The position numbers and the translations under genes are program-made. Under the pieces are notes generated by a model. That model saw nothing but the letters and a program-made list of their open reading frames with translations. It was not told the origin of the DNA and made no database searches. DNA of 16,299 nucleotides from an uncultured Collinsella sp. (GTDB taxonomy: Bacteria; Actinomycetota; Coriobacteriia; Coriobacteriales; Coriobacteriaceae), in assembly GCA_902469555.1 (NCBI GenBank), contig CABRDB010000071.1, positions 1 to 16,299 of the forward strand, given 5' to 3'. Shown in pieces: positions 1 to 6,627 of this stretch (position 1 is its first letter; each line of letters starts with the position of its first letter).

Positions 1-27
1 CCTATGGCACTTCAACATCATTGTCGC

Positions 28-67
28 AGCCCCGACCCGCGGTCACGAGCGGGGGCTCCTATCTTTT
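28..67 (+). terminator. Possible rho-independent terminator of a gene left of the window
   Basis: AGCCCC at 28-33 can pair with GGGGCT at 52-57, and an inner CCGC/GCGG adds to the stem. The sequence then runs into a T-rich tail (TCTTTTT). This fits the end of a plus-strand transcript that starts outside the window. The stem is imperfect, so the call is tentative. Confidence 0.4.
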
Positions 68-375
68 TAGTGCCCTCGGATTGGGTCATAGTGTCTGTCA
101 CGTCCAAAACATCGAGGTCACGTGGCTTTCTTTGCGTGCGGAACTCGCGATAAACCTAAGCCGGTGCCCCCGCTCTCCCGGGGCCGGCGGTTACTTGGTT
201 GTTGCATGCGGCTCGCTTTTCGGAACAGGGCTGATGTTTCTTGATGTAAGGCGCTCTTGGTCCTAATGGGCTTGGGGCGCCGCTCTTTTGGAGGTGGATT
301 TTTGGGATATGCCTGAAAAACCACTTCAACTTCTCGTCCTGCAGGAGAAGTTATGGCCGGCACTTTAGGAATGTC

Positions 376-403
376 CCTAAGTGTCGGTTCCTAAGTGTCG
401 GTT
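376..403. repeat. Tandem 14-bp duplication
   Basis: CCTAAGTGTCGGTT occurs twice back to back, at 376-389 and 390-403. The first copy also pairs with CACTTtAGG at 361-369 to form a short hairpin. No function is assigned; replication slippage is a sufficient explanation. Confidence 0.75.
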
Positions 404-442
404 TGGCTGGAAAGTTTAGATGCGGGGAGCCCGTTGCTGGTA

Positions 443-458
443 TGGGACGGAGGGATTC
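443..458 (-). repeat. 16-bp copy of the tRNA-Gln 3' end
   Basis: TGGGACGGAGGGATTC at 443-458 is identical and in the same orientation to 635-650, the 3' acceptor strand and T-arm half of the tRNA-Gln gene. The two copies lie 192 bp apart. The rest of the tRNA is absent here. The match begins exactly at the last paired base of the acceptor stem. A duplicated tRNA 3' end is the usual footprint of site-specific integration, but no integrase is present, so this could equally be a decayed tRNA copy. Confidence 0.6.
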
Positions 459-557
459 CGCGTCCGCCTTTTCGGCGGCCGCGCCCCGCTGCGTCGCTTC
501 GCTCCTTGCGTGCTGCGCTGGAAAACGCTTCGCGTTTCCTCAGCTCCGCACCCTTGC

Positions 558-574
558 GGGTTCGAATCCCTCCG
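558..574 (+). repeat. Orphan tRNA T-arm, inverted copy of the tRNA-Gln T-arm
   Basis: GGGTTCGAATCCCTCCG at 558-574 is the exact reverse complement of 641-657 in the tRNA-Gln gene. It contains a canonical T-loop (TTCGAAT), but no matching acceptor 5' strand, D-arm or anticodon arm could be found upstream. It looks like a tRNA remnant rather than a functional tRNA. The GC-rich stretch 459-555 between it and the other fragment contains small hairpins such as CCGCC/GGCGG at ~465-479. Confidence 0.55.
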
Positions 575-584
575 CTTGCCCACG

Positions 585-620
585 AAAAAGCGCTCCAGGT
601 TCATAAGAGCCTGGAGCGCT
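585..620 (-). terminator. Rho-independent terminator of tRNA-Gln
   Basis: There is a perfect 11-bp stem, AGCGCTCCAGG (589-599) with CCTGGAGCGCT (610-620), around a 10-nt loop. Read on the minus strand it is followed by five T residues (585-589). It sits 14 bases past the tRNA 3' end and is well placed to end that transcript. Confidence 0.9.
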
Positions 621-633
621 ATGTTCTTTGGGG

Positions 634-705
634 CTGGGACGGAGGGATTCGAACCCCCAACAGCCGGCACCAAAAACCGGAGTTCTACCGTTGAACTACG
701 TCCCA
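634..705 (-). tRNA. tRNA-Gln (anticodon TTG)
   Basis: The minus strand folds into a complete 72-nt cloverleaf. The acceptor is TGGGACG/CGTCCCA with discriminator G. The anticodon stem CCGGT/GCCGG (its last pair a T-G wobble) encloses loop TTTTGGT with anticodon TTG, which reads CAA. The T-arm is GGGGG-TTCGAAT-CCCTC, its outermost pairs including a wobble. CCA is not encoded, since the bases after the discriminator are CCC, so the 3' end must be added by a tRNA nucleotidyltransferase. The gene lies about 39 bp downstream of a same-strand coding region and may share its transcript or have its own promoter in that gap; I see no clear -35/-10 pair. Confidence 0.95.
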
Positions 706-743
706 ATGTGTGGTGTTGCCCAAAAGCAACTCGTTTAGTTTAC

Positions 744-1649
744 CTAATCTGCGAGGGCATCGCAAACGCCGTCGAGCAGGCGTACGGCGAGTGTCTGCGC
801 GTCGCTGGCCGTGAAGGTGCCGTTGTAGCGCGTCATGCCCGTTAGCTCAATGCGAATGCGTGCCGGCTTCTGCTGCGCGGCGACATTGGCAGTGCGGATG
901 CGCTGGGCCAGGTTGTGGCACTCGGCGAGGGCAATCGTGGCGCGCGGTGCGGCGTCGGCGGGCAGCTCGTCGCTTGCAATCTCGAGCACCAGGTCAACGT
1001 CGGTTGGGACCTCGGAGTCGCAGAGCATCATGCCGCTGTTGTCGGTCGTTGCCGTGGCGATATTCCACATGCGCGACGCAACGCTGCGCGCGATGGGGTC
1101 CTCGCCGATAACGGCAATCTGGAAGCGCTCGAGCACGTTGGCGGCGCGAGCAAAACCGATGCGGGACTCGGCTTCGGTGACCGAGGGCTTACCCTCCCAC
1201 ACATGGTGCAGGCGGTTGATGTAGGCGTAGGTGTCCTGGAAGGCCATGCCGTCGGCAAACAGGCCGACATTTTCCTGGAACTGCTGCAGGGCGGCCTCGG
1301 TATGCGGACCAAAGTAGCCGTCGTCTTCGCCACAGGCAAAGCCCAAAACGTTGAGAGCGCGCTGCAGGGCCTGCACATCGGCGCCATGGAAATTGGGCAT
1401 GCGCAGATAGAGAGTGCGGTCGCCCAGCTTATACGAAGCGTCTACAAGGGCGCTCCAGCAGGGGATATCGACGGCATGACCGGCAGCAAGGCCGCTGTCG
1501 AGCCTGAAGGTGCTGACGGCCTGCTCAGTGGTGGCTCCAAAGTACTTGTCGGTGACTTCGGCGGCATCAATCGTGTAGCCGAGCTGCAGGAGACGAGACT
1601 GCACGTCCTCGACGGCTGCTCCTTGCATGCCCGTTGTAATAGGTTCCAT
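744..1649 (-). CDS. Peptidoglycan-binding domain protein, possibly CwlM-like
   Basis: A 301-residue protein with two PG_binding_1-type repeats. The first is at residues 6-70 (GAAVEDVQSRLLQLGY ... YFGATTEQAVSTF). The second is at residues 86-146 (GADVQALQRALNVLGF ... GYFGPHTEAALQQFQ). Residues ~175-301 form a separate alpha/beta-looking domain I do not recognise with confidence. There is no signal peptide or membrane segment, so it is predicted to stay in the cytoplasm. Two such repeats followed by a degenerate amidase fold is the layout of actinobacterial CwlM, a non-catalytic regulator of peptidoglycan precursor synthesis; that link is inference. The ATG at 1649 is preceded by GAAAGGGG about 8 bases upstream, a fair ribosome-binding site. 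The next gene upstream on this strand is the polyprenyl synthase, 138 bp away. Confidence 0.8.
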   Translation of the reverse strand: MEPITTGMQGAAVEDVQSRLLQLGYTIDAAEVTDKYFGATTEQAVSTFRLDSGLAAGHAVDIPCWSALVDASYKLGDRTLYLRMPNFHGADVQALQRALNVLGFACGEDDGYFGPHTEAALQQFQENVGLFADGMAFQDTYAYINRLHHVWEGKPSVTEAESRIGFARAANVLERFQIAVIGEDPIARSVASRMWNIATATTDNSGMMLCDSEVPTDVDLVLEIASDELPADAAPRATIALAECHNLAQRIRTANVAAQQKPARIRIELTGMTRYNGTFTASDAQTLAVRLLDGVCDALAD

Positions 1650-1699
1650 GAACGAACCCCTTTCGGCGTACCATTCGTACTATTTGAGCGTCTGTCGGA

Positions 1700-1740
1700 T
1701 AGACAACGCAAAGGGATGCATAAACATGCACTCAACAGTG
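1700..1740. promoter_or_regulatory. Small dyad upstream of the peptidoglycan-binding gene
   Basis: In the 138-bp gap a TGCAT-N4-ATGCA dyad (plus strand ATGCATAAACATGCAC, ~1715-1730) lies about 70 bp ahead of the start codon. It could be a regulatory site or a chance palindrome. Candidate promoter hexamers nearby are weak, so I do not assign a transcription start. Confidence 0.25.
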
Positions 1741-1787
1741 TAGCAAGTTGTGCCTAAATACGCTGCTGACAGGTTTTATAACCCCCG

Positions 1788-2852
1788 TTAGTTAAGGCGC
1801 TCCACAAAGAAATCTGCCATGGAGAGGAACAGCTCGCGTGCGTGCGGATCAAGCTCAACGTTCTCGATGGCCGCTTTGGCCTTAGCGGTCAGGTCGAGCG
1901 CGTAAGTGTGGGCGTAATCGATGGAGCCGGTTTCCTGGAAGATCTCCACGGCGCGTGCGAGCTGCGCGGGATCATCGGTGCCCGAGGAAAGAATCGCCTC
2001 GACCTCGTCGTGGTGGCGCTCATCAGAGAGGGCGTGTACGGCGACAAGCGTGCGCTTGCCCTCGGTGATGTCGGTGCGGAAGTCCTTGTTGGCGGCTTCC
2101 TTAGTGCCGACAAGGTTGAGCAGGTCGTCCTGAATCTGAAAGGCAAGGCCCGTGTGCAGGCCAAAGGCGCGCAGCGCCTCGATTTGCTCATCGCTGCCGC
2201 CGCCGATAATGGCTCCGGCGGCAAGCGGCGTCGCTCCGCTGTAAAACGCGGTCTTGTGCGTCGCCATGTCCAGGTAGTCATCAACCGAGATATCAAAGCG
2301 CCTGTCACGGACCCAACCCAGGTCGAGTGCTTGACCCTCGATGGTGCGGACGATCATCTCGGTAAGCTCGTGGAGCACGCGCAGCTTCACGTCGGACTCA
2401 AGCGTAGGGTCGTCGAGAACCGTCTTGGTGACCATGGTGAGCGCCAGGTCGCCACAATTGATGGCAAGCCCCGTGCCCTCGGTAAGGTGCATGCAGGGCT
2501 TGCCTCGACGAAGCTGTCCGTTGTCGGCGATGTCGTCGTGGATCAGCGCGCCCGACTGGAAATGCTCGATGGCTGCCGCGGCGCTGCGGGCGCTCTCAAA
2601 GCTGCCGCCCACTGCGGTTGCGGCGAGCATACAGATAAGCGGGCGGTGGCGCTTGCCGGCGTTGGCCGTAAAAGCCGAGAGCGGCGCGTACAGGTAGCGC
2701 TCGATATCGGCAGAGGTCGCCTGTCCGTCAAAGAACGTGGCCAGATAGTCGTTGATCTGGTCAAAGTGCTGGGCTAAAAAGCTGGTAAACGGACTGGACA
2801 CGGGTTCTCGCATTCTTTCTTGGGTTACATCGTTGCGGTGTGCAGATACCAT
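1788..2852 (-). CDS. Trans-polyprenyl diphosphate synthase
   Basis: A 354-residue protein of the isoprenyl diphosphate synthase family, which condenses isopentenyl diphosphate onto allylic diphosphates in the cytoplasm for quinone or cell-wall lipid carriers. Visible motifs: GKRHRP at residues 66-71 (substrate phosphate binding); the first aspartate-rich motif DDIAD at 106-110, followed by RRGKP at 115-119; the second motif FQIQDDLLN at 238-246; and KDFRTDITEGKRT at 256-268. Small residues (G101, A102) four to five positions before the first motif suggest a product longer than farnesyl diphosphate, but chain length cannot be fixed from sequence. The start is uncertain: the ATG at 2852 has no clear ribosome-binding site, and a second ATG at 2813 (residue 14) is also weak. 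It lies 74 bp downstream of the PTS-HAD gene on the same strand and may be read from it, with no obvious functional tie. Confidence 0.9.
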   Translation of the reverse strand: MVSAHRNDVTQERMREPVSSPFTSFLAQHFDQINDYLATFFDGQATSADIERYLYAPLSAFTANAGKRHRPLICMLAATAVGGSFESARSAAAAIEHFQSGALIHDDIADNGQLRRGKPCMHLTEGTGLAINCGDLALTMVTKTVLDDPTLESDVKLRVLHELTEMIVRTIEGQALDLGWVRDRRFDISVDDYLDMATHKTAFYSGATPLAAGAIIGGGSDEQIEALRAFGLHTGLAFQIQDDLLNLVGTKEAANKDFRTDITEGKRTLVAVHALSDERHHDEVEAILSSGTDDPAQLARAVEIFQETGSIDYAHTYALDLTAKAKAAIENVELDPHARELFLSMADFFVERLN

Positions 2853-2926
2853 ATTGCCACATTGGAGTTGCCGGCGCGTCTGTTTTGGCGATTTGGGGAA
2901 ACGGGACGCGTGCGCGTGCCGGCTGC

Positions 2927-5377
2927 TTATATAAGCCTAAAGTGCTCGAGCGCCTTGACGACGCCATCTTTGTCGACCGAGTCGGTGATGTAGTCGGCGC
3001 GCTTTTTGAGATAGTCCGGCGCGTTGCCCATGGCGATACCGACATCGACGGCGTTCATCAGCGAGACGTCATTGCTGGCGTCGCCGATGCCGTATACGGT
3101 TCCATGGTGGGGATCGAGGGCGTCGAGTACAGACTGGATGCCCCCGCGCTTCGTGCATTCGCGGGGCGAGATTTCGGTTACCTCGAGTTCGAGCTCGTTA
3201 AAGCACAACAGCGGCTCAAGTGCCTTATCTTGAGCGATGTGGTTGGCGAGCGATGTAGACATCAAGATCTTGTAGGCACTGTAATGTTGCAGCTGCGTGA
3301 CTGCGTCGCCCAGGGTGCGCGCGTATCCGGGAGCATCGGGGGCATCAGCACTCATGCGCACGACGCCGTTGAGGCCCTCAAAGCGGATGACTTCGCCCGA
3401 CTGCTCAAGATAGGGGGCAAGACGCTGCAGCATACTGGGCGTCATCGACAGATCACGAATTGCGTGTCCGTTGATCTCGGCGTAACCGCCCGCAAGACAG
3501 ACGATGCCGGTCCAGGGCAGCTCAAGAAGTTTGGGGTGGATGCAACTGAGGGTGCGCCCTGTGCAGATAAAGGCCATGTTGCCGTTTGCAACGAAATCGC
3601 GGATTGCCTGCGAAACCGCCTCGTTGGGATAGGGGGAGAGGTCCCGCTCGTCTTCGGGAAGGTCTTGGGCGAGCCTGGGGTCTTGCCAGGCGAGCGTTCC
3701 GTCGATATCGAAGAAGCAGATGTCGCCGCGCTTATGGGCTGCGCTGGCGGCAGGGGAGGCCGAGGTGGTGGGCACAAATCCCGGCTCGAGGCCCATGATC
3801 TGGTCAAAATGCTCTTTAACGCGGGGAACGGAGATGCCGATAATCACCTGGGCGGTCTTGCCCGTAATGATGAGGCCCTTGGCGCCCACCGCGACAAACG
3901 ACGCATTATCTGCAACGATGGAAGGGTCTGCGACCTCGACGCGCAGGCGCGTGGCGCAGTTGGTTGCGCCCACGATATTGCCAACGCCACCTAAAAGCTG
4001 AATTACCCGCTCAGCGAGGACGTGATCTTGATCGGATTGAATACTGACCTCGCCATTGGGAGATTGCTCTTTGGCAAAGCCGCTTCCCGTTAAACGATCG
4101 ATTGCCGCGCGATTGGAGACATGATCCTCGCGGCCCGGCGTCTTAAGGTCATAGACCAAGATGAGTGCTCGAAAACTAACAAAAAAGATGAGGCTAAAGG
4201 CAAGACCGATACCGAGCGCCAAAAGGTAGGAGCCGGCATGCATTCGCATGAGCGGGATGAAGTTGAAGGCCGTCATTTCCATGAGACCGCCCGAGAAGAT
4301 GCCGACGATGCCAAAGAAGTTCATGGTCATGGCAAGGCAGGAGGACAGGACGGCGTAGAGCAAAAAGAGTCCGGGATAGGTGAACATAAAGAGAAACTCG
4401 AGCGGCTCGGTGACGCCGCAGACCACCGAGGCGACGATGGCGGGCAAAAGGATGACCTTAAGGCCGGCGCGGCGTTCGGGTTTGGCGGTGAAATAGAATG
4501 CTGCCGCGATGGCGGGAAGGCCAAAGAGCTTGCCCCAGCCGGTGGCGGTAAAACCTGCCCAGGGCGCAAGTTCATTTAAAGGGCGCGTGCTATGGGAGAG
4601 AATGGGGAGCAGGTTGGTCCACGTGGCGTAAATACCGTCGTGAATGACCAGATTGTCGTAATAGATGGGCATATAGAGCAGATGGTGCAGCCCCATGGGC
4701 TCGAGCGCTCGCTCCAAAAACACAAAGATGCCCACGCCGAAGGGGCCGACGCCCGCAAGTGCGTGGCGCAGCGTTTCGGTCACAGCGTATGCGAAGGGCA
4801 CGATGGCGGCCGAGATGGCGGCAAGGGCAAACACGGCAAAAAAGCTGATGAGGTAGACCAGCGAGGAACCCGAGAAGGTGCCGAGCCAATCGGGAACCTT
4901 GGCATCGTAGAAGCGGTCATGGATGGCAACGACGGTTGCCGACACCGCCAGCGGGCCGATAATGCCGGTGTCGAGCGTCTTGATGCCGTCGATGACGGTG
5001 ATACCGCTGGCGGGGGTCAAAGATGATGGGTACTTAAGCCCAAGGTTGTCTCCGCTCAGCTTAATGATCTCGCTCAAAAAGAAGCAATAGGCAAAATAGG
5101 CCACGAGTGCCTCGAGGCAGCAGCGCGCCGGTTGCTTTTGGGCAAGACCGATAGGCAGCGCTACGGCAAAAAGGAGCGGGAGACGTTTAAAGACCGTCCA
5201 CGAGCCGCGCTGGATGATGGTCCAGAAAACGTACCAAGGGGTTCCGTATACGGCGAGGTCACCGACGATGTCTACGGTCGTGGCGAGGGCGGAGATGCCG
5301 ACCATGAGGCCTGATATAGAAAACAGCATGGCGGGCGCGAACATGGCTCCGCCAAAACGTTGGATTTTCTGCAGCAT
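2927..5377 (-). CDS. PTS sugar permease EIICB fused to Cof-type HAD phosphatase
   Basis: An 816-residue three-part protein. Residues ~1-415 are a glucose/maltose-superfamily EIIC membrane domain with about ten hydrophobic segments and the family motif TEPLEF at 323-328. Residues ~450-530 are EIIB with the phospho-acceptor signature NCATRLR (Cys474). After an Ala/Ser/Thr-rich linker, residues ~550-816 are a Cof-type HAD phosphatase: FFDIDGTL with nucleophile Asp557 and Asp559, Thr606 in CTGRT, Lys743 in TKRGG, and the GDASND metal motif at 765-770. All catalytic residues expected for PTS transfer and HAD hydrolysis are present. EIIA is absent and must come from elsewhere. The ATG at 5377 is preferred over the upstream TTG at 5413 because GGAAGG lies 6 bases before it and it matches the usual MLQKIQRFGGAMF start of MalX/GlvC-type permeases. 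It is divergent from the TreR-like repressor gene with a shared operator motif. Substrate is probably an alpha-glucoside such as maltose or trehalose (inferred). Confidence 0.9.
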   Translation of the reverse strand: MLQKIQRFGGAMFAPAMLFSISGLMVGISALATTVDIVGDLAVYGTPWYVFWTIIQRGSWTVFKRLPLLFAVALPIGLAQKQPARCCLEALVAYFAYCFFLSEIIKLSGDNLGLKYPSSLTPASGITVIDGIKTLDTGIIGPLAVSATVVAIHDRFYDAKVPDWLGTFSGSSLVYLISFFAVFALAAISAAIVPFAYAVTETLRHALAGVGPFGVGIFVFLERALEPMGLHHLLYMPIYYDNLVIHDGIYATWTNLLPILSHSTRPLNELAPWAGFTATGWGKLFGLPAIAAAFYFTAKPERRAGLKVILLPAIVASVVCGVTEPLEFLFMFTYPGLFLLYAVLSSCLAMTMNFFGIVGIFSGGLMEMTAFNFIPLMRMHAGSYLLALGIGLAFSLIFFVSFRALILVYDLKTPGREDHVSNRAAIDRLTGSGFAKEQSPNGEVSIQSDQDHVLAERVIQLLGGVGNIVGATNCATRLRVEVADPSIVADNASFVAVGAKGLIITGKTAQVIIGISVPRVKEHFDQIMGLEPGFVPTTSASPAASAAHKRGDICFFDIDGTLAWQDPRLAQDLPEDERDLSPYPNEAVSQAIRDFVANGNMAFICTGRTLSCIHPKLLELPWTGIVCLAGGYAEINGHAIRDLSMTPSMLQRLAPYLEQSGEVIRFEGLNGVVRMSADAPDAPGYARTLGDAVTQLQHYSAYKILMSTSLANHIAQDKALEPLLCFNELELEVTEISPRECTKRGGIQSVLDALDPHHGTVYGIGDASNDVSLMNAVDVGIAMGNAPDYLKKRADYITDSVDKDGVVKALEHFRLI

Positions 5378-5416
5378 AATATGCCTTCCGGATGCAACAT
5401 GCTGTGCGAGCAAGAA

Positions 5417-5440
5417 CGTTTAAACAATGAACTCATTGTA
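5417..5440 (-). promoter_or_regulatory. Promoter and operator of the PTS-HAD gene
   Basis: On the minus strand a good -10 box TACAAT lies at 5440-5435. About 7 bases beyond it, over the expected transcription start, is TTGTTTAAAC (5427-5418). The perfect GTTTAAAC core recurs at the divergent repressor promoter and at malQ. No clear -35 was found. The position fits repression by blocking initiation; the regulator is inferred to be the adjacent TreR-like protein. Confidence 0.5.
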
Positions 5441-5508
5441 GAGGACTGGCTGCTTGCCGCATTGACGGTTTTGATTCGGTCCGATTTGGGTTTCGGGGGA
5501 ACCGTCGA

Positions 5509-5532
5509 CGGTAAATAATCCGTACTTTACCG
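5509..5532. promoter_or_regulatory. CGGTAAA inverted repeat in the divergent promoter region
   Basis: A perfect 7-bp dyad, CGGTAAA (5509-5515) and TTTACCG (5526-5532), is separated by 10 bp. It is followed directly by the short palindrome CCGATAATCGG (5530-5540) and then by the GTTTAAAC site. It may be a second operator for another regulator, for example catabolite control. No protein can be assigned from sequence. Confidence 0.35.
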
Positions 5533-5539
5533 ATAATCG

Positions 5540-5568
5540 GTTTAAACAACTTTAAGAAATGCTATCGT
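5540..5568 (+). promoter_or_regulatory. Promoter and operator of the TreR-like repressor gene
   Basis: A candidate -35 TTTAAA (5541-5546) and -10 TATCGT (5563-5568, preceded by TG) are 16 bp apart. The palindrome GTTTAAAC with trailing AA (5540-5549) covers the -35. This is consistent with autoregulation by the repressor. Hexamers are weak matches, so the assignment rests mainly on the repeated operator motif. Confidence 0.45.
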
Positions 5569-5601
5569 GCCTAGCCATACATATTCATTAGAGGTGAAGT
5601 C

Positions 5602-6321
5602 ATGCCAAAAGCGATTTACGAAGGAATCTACCGCGAGATCCGTTCGCGCATCATCAACGGGACCTATGCGTTTCAGGAGATGCTGCCAACCGAAGCCGAG
5701 CTGACCGCGGAGTTTGGCTGCACGCGCAATACCGTTCGACGCGCCTTGAGCATGCTGGCCGACCAGATGTTTGTGCAGCCTATACACGGCAAGGGCGTGC
5801 GCGTTATTTGGCTTAAGGGCGAAACCGATATGCTGGGCGCACTCGAAGAGGTTGAGTCGTTTGGCGAGTTCGCAAAACGCAACAATGCCGTCGCATCGAC
5901 CGAGGTCAAGTCTTTTGAACATTTGATTTGCACTGAGCAACTCTCTCGTCGCCTGGGCTTTAAGGTGGGCGAGGAGCTGATTCGCGTCGTGCGTGTCCGA
6001 AGCCTCAACGGCAGCGCGCGCCAAGTGGACCACGGCTACTTTTTGGCGTCGATCGCCAAGGGCCTGACCCCCGAGATCGCGGCGGATTCTATCTACGGCT
6101 ATCTGGAGCACAAGCGCGGCATCAAAGTGATGGCGAGCCGCCGTACGGTGAGTGTCGAGCTCGCCAACGATGAGGACTGCAGCTACTTGGACCTTGGCAA
6201 GTACAACTGTGTCGCCGTCATGGAGAGCCAGTCGTACACTTCGGACGGCATCTTGTTCGAGGTCACGCATGCCCGCACGCATCCCGAGATCTTCCACTAC
6301 CGCGTCAACTCCAAGCGATAG
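5602..6321 (+). CDS. TreR-like GntR/HutC-family repressor
   Basis: A 239-residue DNA-binding regulator. Residues 1-68 are a winged helix of the GntR type (IYREIRSRIINGTY, LPTEAELTAEFGCTRNTVRRALSML, GKG wing). Residues ~78-237 are a UTRA ligand-binding domain. The N-terminus resembles TreR, the trehalose-operon repressor that in Bacillus responds to trehalose 6-phosphate. The ATG at 5602 has GAGGTG 6 bases upstream. It is divergent from the PTS-HAD gene and lies directly upstream of the sugar ABC operon. The shared GTTTAAAC-type sites at four promoters make it the obvious local regulator. The ligand is probably a phosphorylated disaccharide made by the PTS; this is inferred from the family and context and cannot be read from sequence. 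Confidence 0.88.
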   Translation: MPKAIYEGIYREIRSRIINGTYAFQEMLPTEAELTAEFGCTRNTVRRALSMLADQMFVQPIHGKGVRVIWLKGETDMLGALEEVESFGEFAKRNNAVASTEVKSFEHLICTEQLSRRLGFKVGEELIRVVRVRSLNGSARQVDHGYFLASIAKGLTPEIAADSIYGYLEHKRGIKVMASRRTVSVELANDEDCSYLDLGKYNCVAVMESQSYTSDGILFEVTHARTHPEIFHYRVNSKR

Positions 6322-6359
6322 CCGGCTAGCTCGCAGCCTGACGAGACTCATGCCCTCAA

Positions 6360-6414
6360 AGAGAAAACGCCCGGTCAAACCGACGATGCATCGGCTTGAC
6401 CGGGCGTTTTCTCT
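6360..6414 (+). terminator. Long terminator after the repressor gene
   Basis: A 19-bp perfect stem runs from AGAGAAAACGCCCGGTCAA (6360-6378) to its complement (6396-6414). The loop can form an inner CCGA/TCGG pair. The 3' strand contains GTTTTCTCT, giving a T-rich exit. It separates the repressor from the ABC operon. Confidence 0.9.
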
Positions 6415-6432
6415 GCATTCGATAACGAATAA

Positions 6433-6539
6433 TTGTTTATACAAAACTTGTCAAGTATCAAGTTGAAATTACCGTTCACCGAAGTTTTTCTACCGCTCTA
6501 GTAATACTTGTTCAAACAACTAGCCAAATAGCGTATTGT
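6433..6539 (+). promoter_or_regulatory. Promoter and two operators of the ABC operon
   Basis: A candidate -35 TTCAAA (6511-6516) and -10 TATTGT (6534-6539) have 17-bp spacing. TTGTTCAAACAA (6508-6519) overlaps the -35. A second similar dyad, TTGTTTATACAA (6433-6444), lies exactly 75 bp upstream centre to centre, close to seven helical turns, which would allow a DNA loop. Both share the TTGT-N4-ACAA form with the sites at the PTS and malQ promoters. Catabolic sugar promoters are often controlled this way; the binding protein is inferred. Confidence 0.5.
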
Positions 6540-6553
6540 GCAAATCAGCAAAA

Positions 6554-6604
6554 GGGGCAAAGTCCCCGAGCCAATCTCCGAAGGCGGCGGCAAAGGGTGC
6601 CGCC
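6554..6604 (+). other. Structured leader ahead of the binding-protein gene
   Basis: The ~75-nt untranslated leader holds two small hairpins: GGGG/CCCC (6554-6567), and GGCGGC/GCCGCC (6583-6604) with a 10-nt loop. I could not match it to a riboswitch class. It may simply stabilise the transcript or tune translation. Confidence 0.3.
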
Positions 6605-6627
6605 ACGGTGTGAAAGGGTGGATTGTA

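Larger units (their letters stand above)
1..420. other. Intergenic region with hairpins, no supported gene
   Basis: No reading frame here has both a plausible ribosome-binding site and a recognisable protein. What can be seen: a terminator-like hairpin near the left edge; a GC-rich stem at 160-188 (GCCGG, a 2-nt bulge, then CCCC, pairing with GGGGCCGGC); an inverted repeat AACTTCTC/GAGAAGTT at 328-352 whose loop contains CTGCAG; and a tandem duplication at 376-403. The region may carry the tail of an upstream transcript or an unrecognised small RNA, but I could not match it to a known RNA family. Confidence 0.4.

Noticed and set aside
118..363. An 81-codon frame on each strand near the left edge
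   Set aside because: No ribosome-binding site, no recognisable domain, and the region is dominated by hairpins.
443..583. A complete plus-strand tRNA ending in the orphan T-arm
   Set aside because: No acceptor 5' strand complementary to the sequence after the T-arm and no D- or anticodon arm could be found.
2840..3994. A 384-codon plus-strand frame opposite the PTS-HAD gene
   Set aside because: The opposite strand encodes clear HAD and EIIB motifs throughout; this frame has no family features.
6540..6627. Riboswitch ahead of the binding-protein gene
   Set aside because: Only two small hairpins are visible and none of the riboswitch consensus elements I know could be matched.
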